This document shows positions 43,123 to 52,031 of a DNA stretch of 64,000 nt, piece by piece. The stretch spans positions 1-64,000 of the forward strand of contig CAZBHS010000026.1 of NCBI GenBank assembly GCA_964491915.1. The letters are read 5' to 3'. Within the stretch, counting starts at the first letter, position 1. Every line of letters starts with the position of its first letter. The position numbers were made by a program, and so were the translations under genes. This stretch comes from JAHELQ01 sp964491915. Its GTDB lineage: Bacteria > Acidobacteriota > Aminicenantia > UBA2199. A model generated the notes under the pieces. That model was not told where the DNA came from, did no database searches, and saw nothing but the letters and a program-made list of their open reading frames with translations.

Positions 43123-45351
43123 ATGAAGAGAGCATTGCGGACTATTGTCTTAGTATCGATTGTATTGGCGTCGGCGATTGTTTTGATTTGGCCCGACCAG
43201 CGCCGGGACCAGACTGGGGAATCATTCGCCACCGGACTCAAGAACGGAGCCGGGGAGATGACGTCGAATTTCCAATATCACGACTCGGTGATGTTCCAGG
43301 CGGCGGATCTGGAGCCGCGGACCGTTTATGTGGTCAGAATCGTGGATCAAAAGGGCCATGTCCAGCACGGGGTGCGCTTGGTGACCGACAAGAATGGCCG
43401 CATCCCCGAAACCGTGCTCTGGTATAATGTGGGAGAGCGGGCCAAAAGGGCGAGCGCGGCGCTGAACATTATTTTGAGTTACACAGTGGAGGTCGCCTTG
43501 CCGGAAGACAACCAGGCGATTCACCAAATCCCCTTCCAGGTGATGGAACTATTGACCCGCCCGGTGCTGTACGCCGCAGACGCCGACGGCAATCCCAAAT
43601 CCGGTTTCTTGATCGGCGAGGAGAATGTCTGGGTGGTGGGGAAAAATTTCCCAAGAGGGAGCATGATCCGGTTGTGGGCCGTGCCGGCTAGAAGTTTATG
43701 GAAGGAGGGCGACCCCTTAAAGGACAAAACCGGGCAATACGGTTTGGAACTGCCGCCCCTGTTTGTGTTAAAAGGGGAGAAAACCGAATTCAAGAGAATG
43801 TTCTGGCCCAAATATTTCACCTCAATGGGCAGTTACGATATTGTGGCGGAGGTGGTGGCCTATGATTTCGGGACCTATCGCCCCGAAGCCCGGGCGGCTG
43901 TCCAGAATGTGGTGTCCCATTTGACTCACTCGGGTTTCGTTGTGCAACGGCGCGCCGGAGCGGGCGAACATTTGGAAGTGGAGCTTTCGGGCACTCGAAA
44001 AAGCCCCTACACGTTTCGGGATACATTTTTAACGGACGAGGATGTGTATGTGGGGGTGGATCCCTGCGTGCAACCGTCAAAACTGGGGGACGCGGCATTG
44101 GTGTGGATTGTGAAGGACAAGAACGAAGCCCAATGGACCCAACATATAAACACGCCGTCGGACCTGTTGGACGATGACGACGTAACCGGCGGTCCCACCG
44201 CCATTACAGTGGGCGGGGTGTGCGGCAATTGTTGGAGCCAATTGGCCTGGCCCGCGCAGCTCAAGACCGGGAAATACGATATTGTGTTGGATTTCGACAA
44301 AGACCGGCGTTACACGCCGGGTGTGGATTTGATCGACGGCCTGGATCGCGCCGGTTTTTCGGTGTCGGAGATACGGGTGGATTCCATTGATTTTAGCCCC
44401 GGTTCCGAAAAGATCGTCATCTACCATAACATAAGCAGGGAGAAAATTTCGGGACCGGAATACGAAGCCCAAGATATTATCAACAAACCGGCGGTCTGGA
44501 TCATGGGGAAGCCTCATTCGGTGGCGGTCACATTCAAGGCCTCTTCCACAATTGCTACGGCTCAAATTTGGGCGGAGAGCGGTCTGGGGGGGCTGGCAAC
44601 CGAGAGCAGTCCCGTACCGGTAACATTCAGCAACGGAAGCGGCGGCGGGCAATTTCCGGTAAACCGCGTGCCCGGAGGCATCGGCAAACACCAGTTTTTT
44701 TGGGCCTGGCATTATAAAACCTCCTCTTCGGCAAATCCCAGGGAGATGGGGGTCACCGGAGAGCACAAGATTTACACGGTATTCGACACACCTCAGGCGC
44801 CGATGAAAGAGCCGTGGTGGGAGGTGTTGGAATACGCGTGCAATTGGGCTAACGGCGAGACCTCCGCCGCCGGAGTGTCGTCAAAGATTGTCCAGCGCAT
44901 GTACGATTCCGGGATTCGCTATCACGGTTTTTCCGAGCATTACACCTACCCGTTCCACGAGAATTTTTACTTGAATCAATTGTTCTCGGATTTGCGCACC
45001 CCGGGGTTCACCGTATACATGGATTGCCGGGATTGCGCCAATTTTTTCCATTGTTTGACCAATGCCCTGGGCTTCAATTACCAGTACATGGTCGTCGAGG
45101 AAGAGAAGAATAGAGGGTTCCAATACAAGTCATTGCGGCCCATTGGGCATTCATGGTGCAACAGCATGATATGGAATTTTCATCAAGTGGGTTGGTGCGG
45201 CAGTATGGTGGCGGACTCAAGCGTCAAGCTGAATTGTCCGGAGCCGTATGTGCAGGCGGCGTGCGATTTGACGGCGGAAGAATATTTCGCCTATTTGTCG
45301 GACACCACATTAAAAGGGGCGCAATTCGGCGTATGCCGCCCCAAGAAATGA
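43123..45351 (+). CDS. Exported protein with transglutaminase-like C-terminus, copy 1
   Basis: 742 residues, anchored by one N-terminal helix (about 4-24). The long middle (about 30-600) is beta-rich with LEVELSGTRKSPYTFRDTF and WTQHINTPSDLLDDDDVTGG stretches and no known domain. The C-terminal ~110 residues have the order Cys (DCANFFHCLTNALGF, about 637-651), His (IGHSWC or WNFHQVGW, about 674-690) and Asp (MVADSS, about 698) of transglutaminase/papain-fold enzymes. ATG at 43123 fits GGAGGAACGCC; an upstream TTG is less likely. Paralogue at 46568-48835. Confidence 0.7.
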   Translation: MKRALRTIVLVSIVLASAIVLIWPDQRRDQTGESFATGLKNGAGEMTSNFQYHDSVMFQAADLEPRTVYVVRIVDQKGHVQHGVRLVTDKNGRIPETVLWYNVGERAKRASAALNIILSYTVEVALPEDNQAIHQIPFQVMELLTRPVLYAADADGNPKSGFLIGEENVWVVGKNFPRGSMIRLWAVPARSLWKEGDPLKDKTGQYGLELPPLFVLKGEKTEFKRMFWPKYFTSMGSYDIVAEVVAYDFGTYRPEARAAVQNVVSHLTHSGFVVQRRAGAGEHLEVELSGTRKSPYTFRDTFLTDEDVYVGVDPCVQPSKLGDAALVWIVKDKNEAQWTQHINTPSDLLDDDDVTGGPTAITVGGVCGNCWSQLAWPAQLKTGKYDIVLDFDKDRRYTPGVDLIDGLDRAGFSVSEIRVDSIDFSPGSEKIVIYHNISREKISGPEYEAQDIINKPAVWIMGKPHSVAVTFKASSTIATAQIWAESGLGGLATESSPVPVTFSNGSGGGQFPVNRVPGGIGKHQFFWAWHYKTSSSANPREMGVTGEHKIYTVFDTPQAPMKEPWWEVLEYACNWANGETSAAGVSSKIVQRMYDSGIRYHGFSEHYTYPFHENFYLNQLFSDLRTPGFTVYMDCRDCANFFHCLTNALGFNYQYMVVEEEKNRGFQYKSLRPIGHSWCNSMIWNFHQVGWCGSMVADSSVKLNCPEPYVQAACDLTAEEYFAYLSDTTLKGAQFGVCRPKK

Positions 45352-45370
45352 GCGAGCAAAGGAGAAAACA

Positions 45371-45928
45371 ATGAAGACCCTCGTAATTTTATTATTGACA
45401 TTGACGCTAATCCTTCCAATAAAGGGACAGGTCCAACAGCAAGATCAAGCGGCGGACGAGGCGCGCCTGGGATTGTACTCCCTCTATCGCGCCCCGGAAC
45501 CGGAGCGGTATGTTGCCGACGTGAATGTAAAAGAGCTGACCCAAGTCCATTTCCCCGGCATGACCATGCTGCGTCAAACCCCAAACGGGAAATTCGGCAT
45601 GACCTACAGTTTGTTCAATCCGGAGACCAAACAACAGGTCCGGTTATCCACAGCGGTGTACGCCAATGTCAAAGAGGCCGAAGACATGGCGCTGGAGTAT
45701 CTAAACTCCGTGAGCGGAGTCTTGAAGGCCGGCAGTCCCTCGGGCCCCATTATCGGCACCCATAGCTGGTTCCACGTAGCCGCGGACAATAGCGGCGTCA
45801 TCGTCTTTGTATACCACAACACCCTATTCAAACTATTCTCCCCGGATTACCATCTTACAGAAAAGCGGGCGACCCAAATACTCAAAACCCTAAAAACCGG
45901 CCGCGACAGCATCCGACCGGCGAATTAG
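45371..45928 (+). CDS. Secreted hypothetical protein
   Basis: 185 residues with a signal peptide (about 1-20). It contains an AAAGGGACAGGTCC motif inside the coding sequence at 45421-45434, encoding KGQV at the mature N-terminus. Two-layer alpha/beta pattern suggested by AYANVKEAEDMALEYLNSV; no family recognised. It starts 19 bases after the copy 1 stop with AAAGGAGAAAAC, so it is probably in the same operon. Confidence 0.6.
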   Translation: MKTLVILLLTLTLILPIKGQVQQQDQAADEARLGLYSLYRAPEPERYVADVNVKELTQVHFPGMTMLRQTPNGKFGMTYSLFNPETKQQVRLSTAVYANVKEAEDMALEYLNSVSGVLKAGSPSGPIIGTHSWFHVAADNSGVIVFVYHNTLFKLFSPDYHLTEKRATQILKTLKTGRDSIRPAN

Positions 45929-45960
45929 CGCCCCCGCCGGCAACCGGAAGAGGTTTACTT

Positions 45961-46347
45961 TTGAGAAGCATAAAATGGATACTATTGTTGGCGTGCCTGG
46001 TTTTGGTCTTGCAAGCCTGTTGTCCGTCGGGTGTTTCAGCCACAGTGGTCAACAAGAAGGGGGAAACCGTCGAGACATTCACGTTTTTTTATGAAGGCGG
46101 AACAGTAGAATTGACCGACCTGGAGCCCCACAAGCCCCAAACCGTCATGATCCCCATGCCGCCGGAAAGTCCGTTAGCCATCGAACTGGCGGGCCAAAAA
46201 AAAGAGATCGACATCTATGTCATGAAAGATCCCTGCAAAACCCTAGACTTGACAATCGAAGAGGGAAACGTTGTCAATTGGACCTACCACGAAGAAGAAT
46301 TCTTTTGGGGATCTTCCACCACCACCGGCACCGCCCGCGATATATAG
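45961..46347 (+). CDS. Putative small lipoprotein
   Basis: 128 residues starting at TTG (45961) after GGAAGAGG; no in-frame ATG gives a better start. Hydrophobic signal (7-18) followed by LQACC, a lipobox-like site with Cys at about 20. The mature domain is short and beta-rich, including MIPMPPESPLAIELAGQKKE. It lies between the two transglutaminase-like paralogues, 32 bases after the preceding gene. Function unknown. Confidence 0.55.
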   Translation: MRSIKWILLLACLVLVLQACCPSGVSATVVNKKGETVETFTFFYEGGTVELTDLEPHKPQTVMIPMPPESPLAIELAGQKKEIDIYVMKDPCKTLDLTIEEGNVVNWTYHEEEFFWGSSTTTGTARDI

Positions 46348-46567
46348 GAATTCACCTATCCCTGTTCTCTGATGCAGAAGGGGACTGTTATCTCGAACAA
46401 ATATCGTTGGTCCGCTGAATCGTCGAAGCGGTTGAGAAATTCAGGGGACAGGCGAGTTATTTTCTTCTATTTATTATTGACGTGGGATTTGGTATCTTAT
46501 AAGAGTGTTCCGGATTTAGATTTGCGTCAAAGGAAACGAGTGCGAAGAAAGCGAGGAGGCAAGCAAG

Positions 46568-48835
46568 ATGAAGAAGATCCTGAGCGTCATATTCATGATT
46601 CTATTATTAGTAAGTATTGCGATTTGGTATACTTTTTGCCGGGATAAAGGCGAAGAATCCTTGCCCATAGGTCTTAAAAACGCTTCCGGCGAGATAACGT
46701 CGGAATTCCAATTCCACGACTCGGTGGTATTCCAGACGGCGGACCTGGAGCCGCGGACACGTTACGCTGTCAGGATCGTCGGGGAAGACGGGCGCATTGT
46801 GCGGGATTTGAGATTGGTCTCCGATTCGAAGGGCCGCATCCCGGAAACCATCATCTGGTATAATGTGGGCGTGCGCCCGGTTGTGGCCGGCAGCGCTTCC
46901 CAAAACGGAATGACGACCCATCAGGCGGATGAGGAAACCCTGGATCCGACCATTGTCATGGGTTATAAAGTGGAAGTCGCCATAGCGGACGACAATCGAT
47001 TGGTTCAAGAAATACTCTTCCAGGTGATGAAGTATTTTACACGGCCGGTGTTGTACGCCGCCGACTCCAGGGGGTATCCCAAATCCGGCTTCTTGATCGG
47101 CGAAGAGGATGTCTGGGTAGTGGGCAAGAATTTCCCCACCGGCAGCACCATCAGGTTGTGGGCCGTTCCGGCCGGCAGTTTCAGGAAAGCGGGCGATAAG
47201 TTAGTGGAAAGAACCAAACAATACGGTATCGAGCTACCGCCCCAGTTTGCTTTGGAAGGGGGAGAAACCGGTTTCAAGAGATTGCTGTGGTCCAGGAATT
47301 TCACCTCCTACGGCAGTTATGATATTGTGGCGGAGGTGGCGACCTACAATGCCGGGACACACGGTTCCGCGCCGGAGACAACGGTTCAATACGTCATTTC
47401 ATATTTGTCCCATACGGGATTTGTGATTCAACGGCGCGCCGGATATAAAGAGCACCTGGAGGTGGAAATCTCCGGCACCAGAAAAAGCCCCTTCACGTTC
47501 CGCGATACGTTTTTGACGGACGAGGATGTGTGGGTCGGGGTGGACCCCAGTGTTCAGCCGTCGAAATTATGCGATGTAGCTTACGTGTATATTGTCGCCG
47601 ATAAAAACGAGGCGCAGTGGACACAGCATATCAACGATCCCTCCGACTTGTTGGACGACGATGATGTGACCGGCGGCGCCACCACGATTATCATTGCCGG
47701 AGTATGCGGTAATTGCTGGAATCAATTGGCCTGGCCGGATCCGTTGAGAGTGGGCGATTACGACATTGTGTTGGATTTCGATAGAGACAAGCGGTACACT
47801 CCGGGAACGGATTTGATCGACGGGGTGGAACGCGCCGGTTTTTCGGTTGCGGACATCCGGGTGGATACCATTACCTTCACGCCGGGACCAGGGAAGATAA
47901 CCATCTACAACAACATCTCACAAGCGAAGGTCACCGGCCCTGAGTATGAAGCTGTAAACATTGTCAACAAACCGGCGGCCTGGGTAATGGGCGCTTCCCA
48001 ATCGGTTTCCGTCACGTTCAAAGCCGCGTCCACCCTTGGTTCGGCTCTGGTTTGGGCGGAGCACGGTCTGGGGGGCCTGGCAAGCAGCGGCGCCCCTGTT
48101 CCGGTGACCCTCGCCAACGGAAGCGGGAGCGGAACATTCGCGGTTAACAATGTGCCGGCAACTATCGGGAAACATACATTTTATTGGGGTTGGAACTATA
48201 AAACATCGGCGTCCGGCAGCGGGAAAAGCATGGGGGTAACCGGAGAACACCGGGTGTATACCGTGCTTGCCACTCCCAAAGCTCCGATGGTCGAGCCATG
48301 GATGGAGGTGTTGGAATACGCCTGCAATTGGGCGGGGGGCGAGAGCGCCGCCGCCGGTGTGTCTGAAGCAATCGTCGATCGCATGTACAATCACGGCATG
48401 GAATACAACGGGTATTCGGAACATTACACCTACCCACATTACAAGACATTTCACTTGAACCAGCTCTTTTCCGATCTTCGCACCCCGGGCCTCAAAGTCT
48501 ACATGGACTGCCGGGATTGCGCCAACTTTTTTCACTGTTTGACCAATGCTCTGGGATTCGATTACCAGTATATGGTCATCATGGATGAAAACAACAGAGG
48601 ATTCAGATACAAGTCGATGATGCCGATGGGGTATTCATGGTGCAACACGGATATATGGAACTATCATCAAGTGGGCTGGTGCGGCAGTATGGTGGCGGAC
48701 AGCAGCGCCCGGTTGGATTGTCCCCCGCCGCTGGTAACCGCCGCTTGCGACCTGACGGCGGCGGAGTATTTCGATTTAATAGCGAACAAAACATTGAAAG
48801 GCGTCGAGTATGGCGTGTGCAGTCCACAGAAGTAG
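46568..48835 (+). CDS. Exported protein with transglutaminase-like C-terminus, copy 2
   Basis: 755 residues, N-terminal anchor about 3-22. Collinear with copy 1 and highly similar along its whole length, for example FRDTFLTDEDVWVGVDPS and the C-terminal DCRDCANFFHCLTNALGF, HQVGWCGSMVADSS. It keeps the same candidate Cys/His/Asp positions, so both copies appear intact. An insertion of about 15 residues near position 115 (TTHQADEETLDP) distinguishes it. GAGGCAAGCAAG precedes the ATG. Duplicated genes separated by a lipoprotein gene suggest a cell-surface function; substrate unknown. Confidence 0.7.
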   Translation: MKKILSVIFMILLLVSIAIWYTFCRDKGEESLPIGLKNASGEITSEFQFHDSVVFQTADLEPRTRYAVRIVGEDGRIVRDLRLVSDSKGRIPETIIWYNVGVRPVVAGSASQNGMTTHQADEETLDPTIVMGYKVEVAIADDNRLVQEILFQVMKYFTRPVLYAADSRGYPKSGFLIGEEDVWVVGKNFPTGSTIRLWAVPAGSFRKAGDKLVERTKQYGIELPPQFALEGGETGFKRLLWSRNFTSYGSYDIVAEVATYNAGTHGSAPETTVQYVISYLSHTGFVIQRRAGYKEHLEVEISGTRKSPFTFRDTFLTDEDVWVGVDPSVQPSKLCDVAYVYIVADKNEAQWTQHINDPSDLLDDDDVTGGATTIIIAGVCGNCWNQLAWPDPLRVGDYDIVLDFDRDKRYTPGTDLIDGVERAGFSVADIRVDTITFTPGPGKITIYNNISQAKVTGPEYEAVNIVNKPAAWVMGASQSVSVTFKAASTLGSALVWAEHGLGGLASSGAPVPVTLANGSGSGTFAVNNVPATIGKHTFYWGWNYKTSASGSGKSMGVTGEHRVYTVLATPKAPMVEPWMEVLEYACNWAGGESAAAGVSEAIVDRMYNHGMEYNGYSEHYTYPHYKTFHLNQLFSDLRTPGLKVYMDCRDCANFFHCLTNALGFDYQYMVIMDENNRGFRYKSMMPMGYSWCNTDIWNYHQVGWCGSMVADSSARLDCPPPLVTAACDLTAAEYFDLIANKTLKGVEYGVCSPQK

Positions 48836-48902
48836 GCGAGATTTTTAAAATCTTTCACATTCCTGGTTACGATACAGAAGGGAATCGTTATTATCAAACA
48901 AA

Positions 48903-49076
48903 GTGACAATCGATCTTCCCGATGATCTAAGCGGCAAAGAGCTCGAAATCATTGTCTCGCCGGCTAACCAGGAAAAATCCACGCCCAAGGGAAAAAGACA
49001 TTTCAAGACGTTCGACAAAATAACCCTCGACACTCTCAAATACAAATTCGACCGAGACGAATTACATCGGCAATAA
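48903..49076 (+). CDS. Antitoxin-like remnant with truncated toxin start
   Basis: 57 codons from GTG 48903. The product begins VTIDLPDDLSGKELEIIV and ends KITLDTLKYKFDRDELHRQ, a pattern of small type II antitoxins whose C-terminus (DTxxFKFDRDE) contacts a PIN toxin. Immediately after, the bases read NKVLI in the next frame, which resembles the first residues of a VapC toxin, and then similarity ends. The pair therefore looks broken. RBS is weak, so expression is doubtful. Confidence 0.5.
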   Translation: MTIDLPDDLSGKELEIIVSPANQEKSTPKGKRHFKTFDKITLDTLKYKFDRDELHRQ

Positions 49077-49118
49077 GGTCCTGATCCTTTTATCTCCCTA
49101 TTCCTCTACCTCTTGGAA

Positions 49119-49145
49119 GATAATCCACCTGTCCCTTTCTGTTCC
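49119..49145 (-). repeat. REP-like element, identical to 41025-41051
   Basis: Same 27 bases as at 41025-41051. It is followed by three tandem CCGTTCTCCG units (about 49156-49187) and, at 49252, by another GGGGACAGGCGAGTTATC copy. Between 49077 and 49368 there is no supported gene. Confidence 0.75.
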
Positions 49146-49293
49146 TCTATCCTCCGTTCTCCGCCGTTCTCCGCCGTTCTCCGGCGAATCCATCGCTCTG
49201 TCACGCTAACACAAAACAGTGAATGTTGCAACCGTATTTTCAAGAAATTCAGGGGACAGGCGAGTTATCTTTCTAGTAGAAAGGGAAAGAATC

Positions 49294-49326
49294 CCCGCCC
49301 CGGGGGAAGTTAGGTCCCGGGGCGGG
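49294..49326 (-). terminator. Terminator hairpin at the end of the [FeFe] hydrogenase operon
   Basis: Perfect 11-base stem CCCGCCCCGGG / CCCGGGGCGGG with an 11-base loop, 43 bases past the hydF stop. Reading along the minus strand it is followed by a T-rich stretch (ATTCTTTCCC). Confidence 0.8.
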
Positions 49327-49368
49327 CTCGATCATTAAAGACCGAGAGGATAGTTGTATAAAAGCGGT

Positions 49369-50607
49369 TTATTTTTCCGTCGTGGCTTGCAGGGAATCTA
49401 GAACCGAGGGGAAGGGAGTGAGGGCTCGATTTAGGATGCCGAGGGTGTAGGCGATGGCGACTCCGTAGTTGGTGATGGGGACGCCGGCGTTGCGGCATAG
49501 GAGAAGGCGGGATAAAAGGGCTCGTTTGTTGAAGGTGCAGGAGCCGCAGTGGATGATCAATTTGTATGGGGACAGGTCTTGGGGGAAGTCGTGGCCCTGG
49601 ACATGGGTGAACTCCAGTTTGCCGCCGACGTATTGGGTGAGCCAGCGGGGAATCTTGACGCGGCCGATATCGTCGGCGATGGGGTGATGGGTGCAGGCTT
49701 CGGCCATGAGGACGCGGTCGCCGGTTTTTAGGTGTTCGATGGCGGCTGCTCCGCGGACGAAAGTGTCCAGTTCGCCTTTGAGGCGGGCGAAGAGGATGGA
49801 GAATGAGGTGAGGGGGATGGTTGGCGGAGTGTCGGCCGAGACTTTCAGGAATGCTTGTGAATCGGTGACAACGAGAGCGGGTGGGCGGTTGAGGCGGTGG
49901 AGAGCGTCGCTGAGCTCGCGGTCTTTGACCACCAAACAATAGGAGTCGTGATCCAGGATATCGCGGATAGTCTGGACTTGGGGCATGATGAGTCGTCCTT
50001 TGGGGGCCTCTTTGTCGATGGGGACGACGAGAACCACCAACTCGCCGGGGGGGATGAGGTCGCCGACAATGGCGGGGTTGATGAGGAAGTCGTCGGGGAT
50101 GACGCGGAGCAGGGTCTCGCGGATGGCGGGGATGCCCTCGCCCGCGATGGCGATGGTTTTGACAAAGGGGATCTTCTGGGAGTCGAGGCGGTTGAGGAGT
50201 TCGTCGTTGGGGATGGAGAGGTCGGTCTTGTTGAAGACCACGAAGAACGGGACTTCGCGCTCCTGGAACTCGAGAATCAGTTCGTCTTCGAATGTGCCCC
50301 ATTGGGAGGCGTCGGTGACGATGATGCCGATGTCGGTGCGTTCGAAGATTTTTTTGGTCTTTTCCACCCTTAGTTGGCCCAGGGCGCCGATGTCGTCGAT
50401 GCCGGCGGTGTCGATGAAGAGGACGGGGCCGATGGGTAGCAATTCCATGGGTTTTTCCACCGGGTCGGTGGTGGTGCCGGCAACATCGGATACAATGGAG
50501 ACTTGCTGGCGGGTCAAGGCGTTGAGGAGCGACGACTTACCGGCGTTGCGGCGGCCGAAGATGGCGATATGCACCCGCATCCCTTTGGGGGCTTTGCGCA
50601 TTTTCAT
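49369..50607 (-). CDS. hydF: [FeFe] hydrogenase H-cluster maturation GTPase HydF
   Basis: 412 residues. It is the scaffold that assembles and delivers the 2Fe subcluster. N-terminal GTPase: P-loop FGRRNAGKSSLLN, DVAGTTTDPVEK, DTAGIDD, NKTD. C-terminal cluster domain: a conserved His in ACTHHPIADDIGR and HCGSCTFNKR, with Cys-x-x-Cys ligands for the [4Fe-4S] site. Overlaps the aspA stop by four bases (ATGA). Last gene of the operon, before a strong terminator. Confidence 0.95.
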   Translation of the reverse strand: MKMRKAPKGMRVHIAIFGRRNAGKSSLLNALTRQQVSIVSDVAGTTTDPVEKPMELLPIGPVLFIDTAGIDDIGALGQLRVEKTKKIFERTDIGIIVTDASQWGTFEDELILEFQEREVPFFVVFNKTDLSIPNDELLNRLDSQKIPFVKTIAIAGEGIPAIRETLLRVIPDDFLINPAIVGDLIPPGELVVLVVPIDKEAPKGRLIMPQVQTIRDILDHDSYCLVVKDRELSDALHRLNRPPALVVTDSQAFLKVSADTPPTIPLTSFSILFARLKGELDTFVRGAAAIEHLKTGDRVLMAEACTHHPIADDIGRVKIPRWLTQYVGGKLEFTHVQGHDFPQDLSPYKLIIHCGSCTFNKRALLSRLLLCRNAGVPITNYGVAIAYTLGILNRALTPFPSVLDSLQATTEK

Positions 50608-52019
50608 GATTGTCCTCCTCTACCGGGACTGCCCAGCCGTGTGACGGCTTCGGGACTGGTGAGTTGGGCGAACTCCTCTTCAGTGAGGAGATTCTTCTGG
50701 ATGACGATATCGCGAAGCGAGACATTCTGCATTTGGGATTGATGGACCAGTTCCTCTACCATCTTGTAGCCCAGCCGTTCCACCAGGGCGGTGGCGACGG
50801 CTGTGGAGCTATACAATTGACGGCGGCAGACCTCTTCGTTGGCGGTGATGCCGGCGATGCAATGGGTGTTGAAGGTGGTGGAGGCGGCGGTGAGAAGGTC
50901 GAGGTTCTGCAGCAGGGTGTGGGCGATGAGGGGCATGAAGGCGTTGAGTTCGAGATTGCCGAGGGAGCAGGCCTGGGTGAGGGCTGTGTCGTTGGCCATT
51001 GCCATGATGGCCGATTGGATGACGAATTCAGGGATGACGGGGTTCACTTTTTGAGGCATGATGGACGATCCGCTTTGCCGCGCCGGGAGCCGGATCTCGC
51101 CGATTCCGTTTTCGGGACCGGAGGAGAGGAGGCGGCAATCGTTGGCAACTTTAAATAGGCTCCCGGCGCAAGCTTTCAGGATGCCGCTCACTTCGATGAA
51201 GACATCGGTGTTCTGGGTGGCGTCCATGAGGTTCTCGGCCCGTGCAAGGCCGATGCCGGTGATATCGCGGAGGAGTTCGACGGCGCGGAATATATAACGG
51301 CGAGGCGCCGTAATTCCGGTGCCGACGGCGGTTCCTCCGAGGTTCACCACCCTGAGGCGCTCCACACATTTGTAGACGCGCCAGCGGTCGCGCCCGAAGG
51401 CTTCGGCATAAGCGGACATTTCTCGTCCCAGGGTCACCAGCACAGCGTCCTGTAACTGGGTGCGCCCCACTTTGACGATATGAGAGAATTCCTTTTCTTT
51501 TTGTTGGAAGATTTCCTGCAGTTTGACCAGGGCCTCTTCCAATTGTTGGAGTTTTAATATTGCGGCGATTCTTAGGGCGGTGGGATAGGTGTCGTTGGTG
51601 GATTGGTGAAGGTTGAGATGATGCAAGGGGTGGAGAACGTCGTAGTCGCCCGGTTGGCGGCCCAGGATTTGCAGGGCTCTATTGGTCAGCACTTCGTTGA
51701 CGCTCATGTTGGTGGAGGTGCCGGCGCCCCCTTGCAAGGCGTCGATAGGAAAATGGCCGTCCAGCCGGCCTTCTATCATCTCTTCGCAAGCCTGGGTCAC
51801 GGCGGCGAAGCGGTCGTCGTCGATGAAGCCCAGTTCATGGTTGGTTTGAATGGCTGCCAACTTCACCATGGCGAAGGCGTGAATGAGAGAGGGATTGACA
51901 AAGCCGGTCACAACGGGGAAGTTATCGATTGCCCGCTGGGTGTGAATGCCGTGAAGGGCGGAGAGGGGGATATTCAATTGGCCCAGGGCGTCTTTTTCTT
52001 GTCGTGTGGCTTGGGTCAT
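50604..52019 (-). CDS. aspA: Aspartate ammonia-lyase (aspartase), in the maturase operon
   Basis: 471 residues of the fumarase/aspartase superfamily; signature GSSIMPQKVNP near residue 319, plus QGGAGTSTNMSVNEV near 100 and HLNLHQSTND, which favour aspartase over fumarase. It converts aspartate to fumarate and ammonium. Placed between hydG and hydF with AAGGAGGACGATC before its ATG and a four-base overlap with hydF. A supply of ammonium for the amine bridge of the H-cluster is a plausible reason for this position, but inferred. Confidence 0.9.
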   Translation of the reverse strand: MTQATRQEKDALGQLNIPLSALHGIHTQRAIDNFPVVTGFVNPSLIHAFAMVKLAAIQTNHELGFIDDDRFAAVTQACEEMIEGRLDGHFPIDALQGGAGTSTNMSVNEVLTNRALQILGRQPGDYDVLHPLHHLNLHQSTNDTYPTALRIAAILKLQQLEEALVKLQEIFQQKEKEFSHIVKVGRTQLQDAVLVTLGREMSAYAEAFGRDRWRVYKCVERLRVVNLGGTAVGTGITAPRRYIFRAVELLRDITGIGLARAENLMDATQNTDVFIEVSGILKACAGSLFKVANDCRLLSSGPENGIGEIRLPARQSGSSIMPQKVNPVIPEFVIQSAIMAMANDTALTQACSLGNLELNAFMPLIAHTLLQNLDLLTAASTTFNTHCIAGITANEEVCRRQLYSSTAVATALVERLGYKMVEELVHQSQMQNVSLRDIVIQKNLLTEEEFAQLTSPEAVTRLGSPGRGGQS

Positions 52020-52031
52020 GATCGTCCTCCT

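Noticed and set aside
46372..46647. Open frame before transglutaminase-like copy 2
   Set aside because: It overlaps a REP-like element and the start of the real gene, with low-complexity basic composition.
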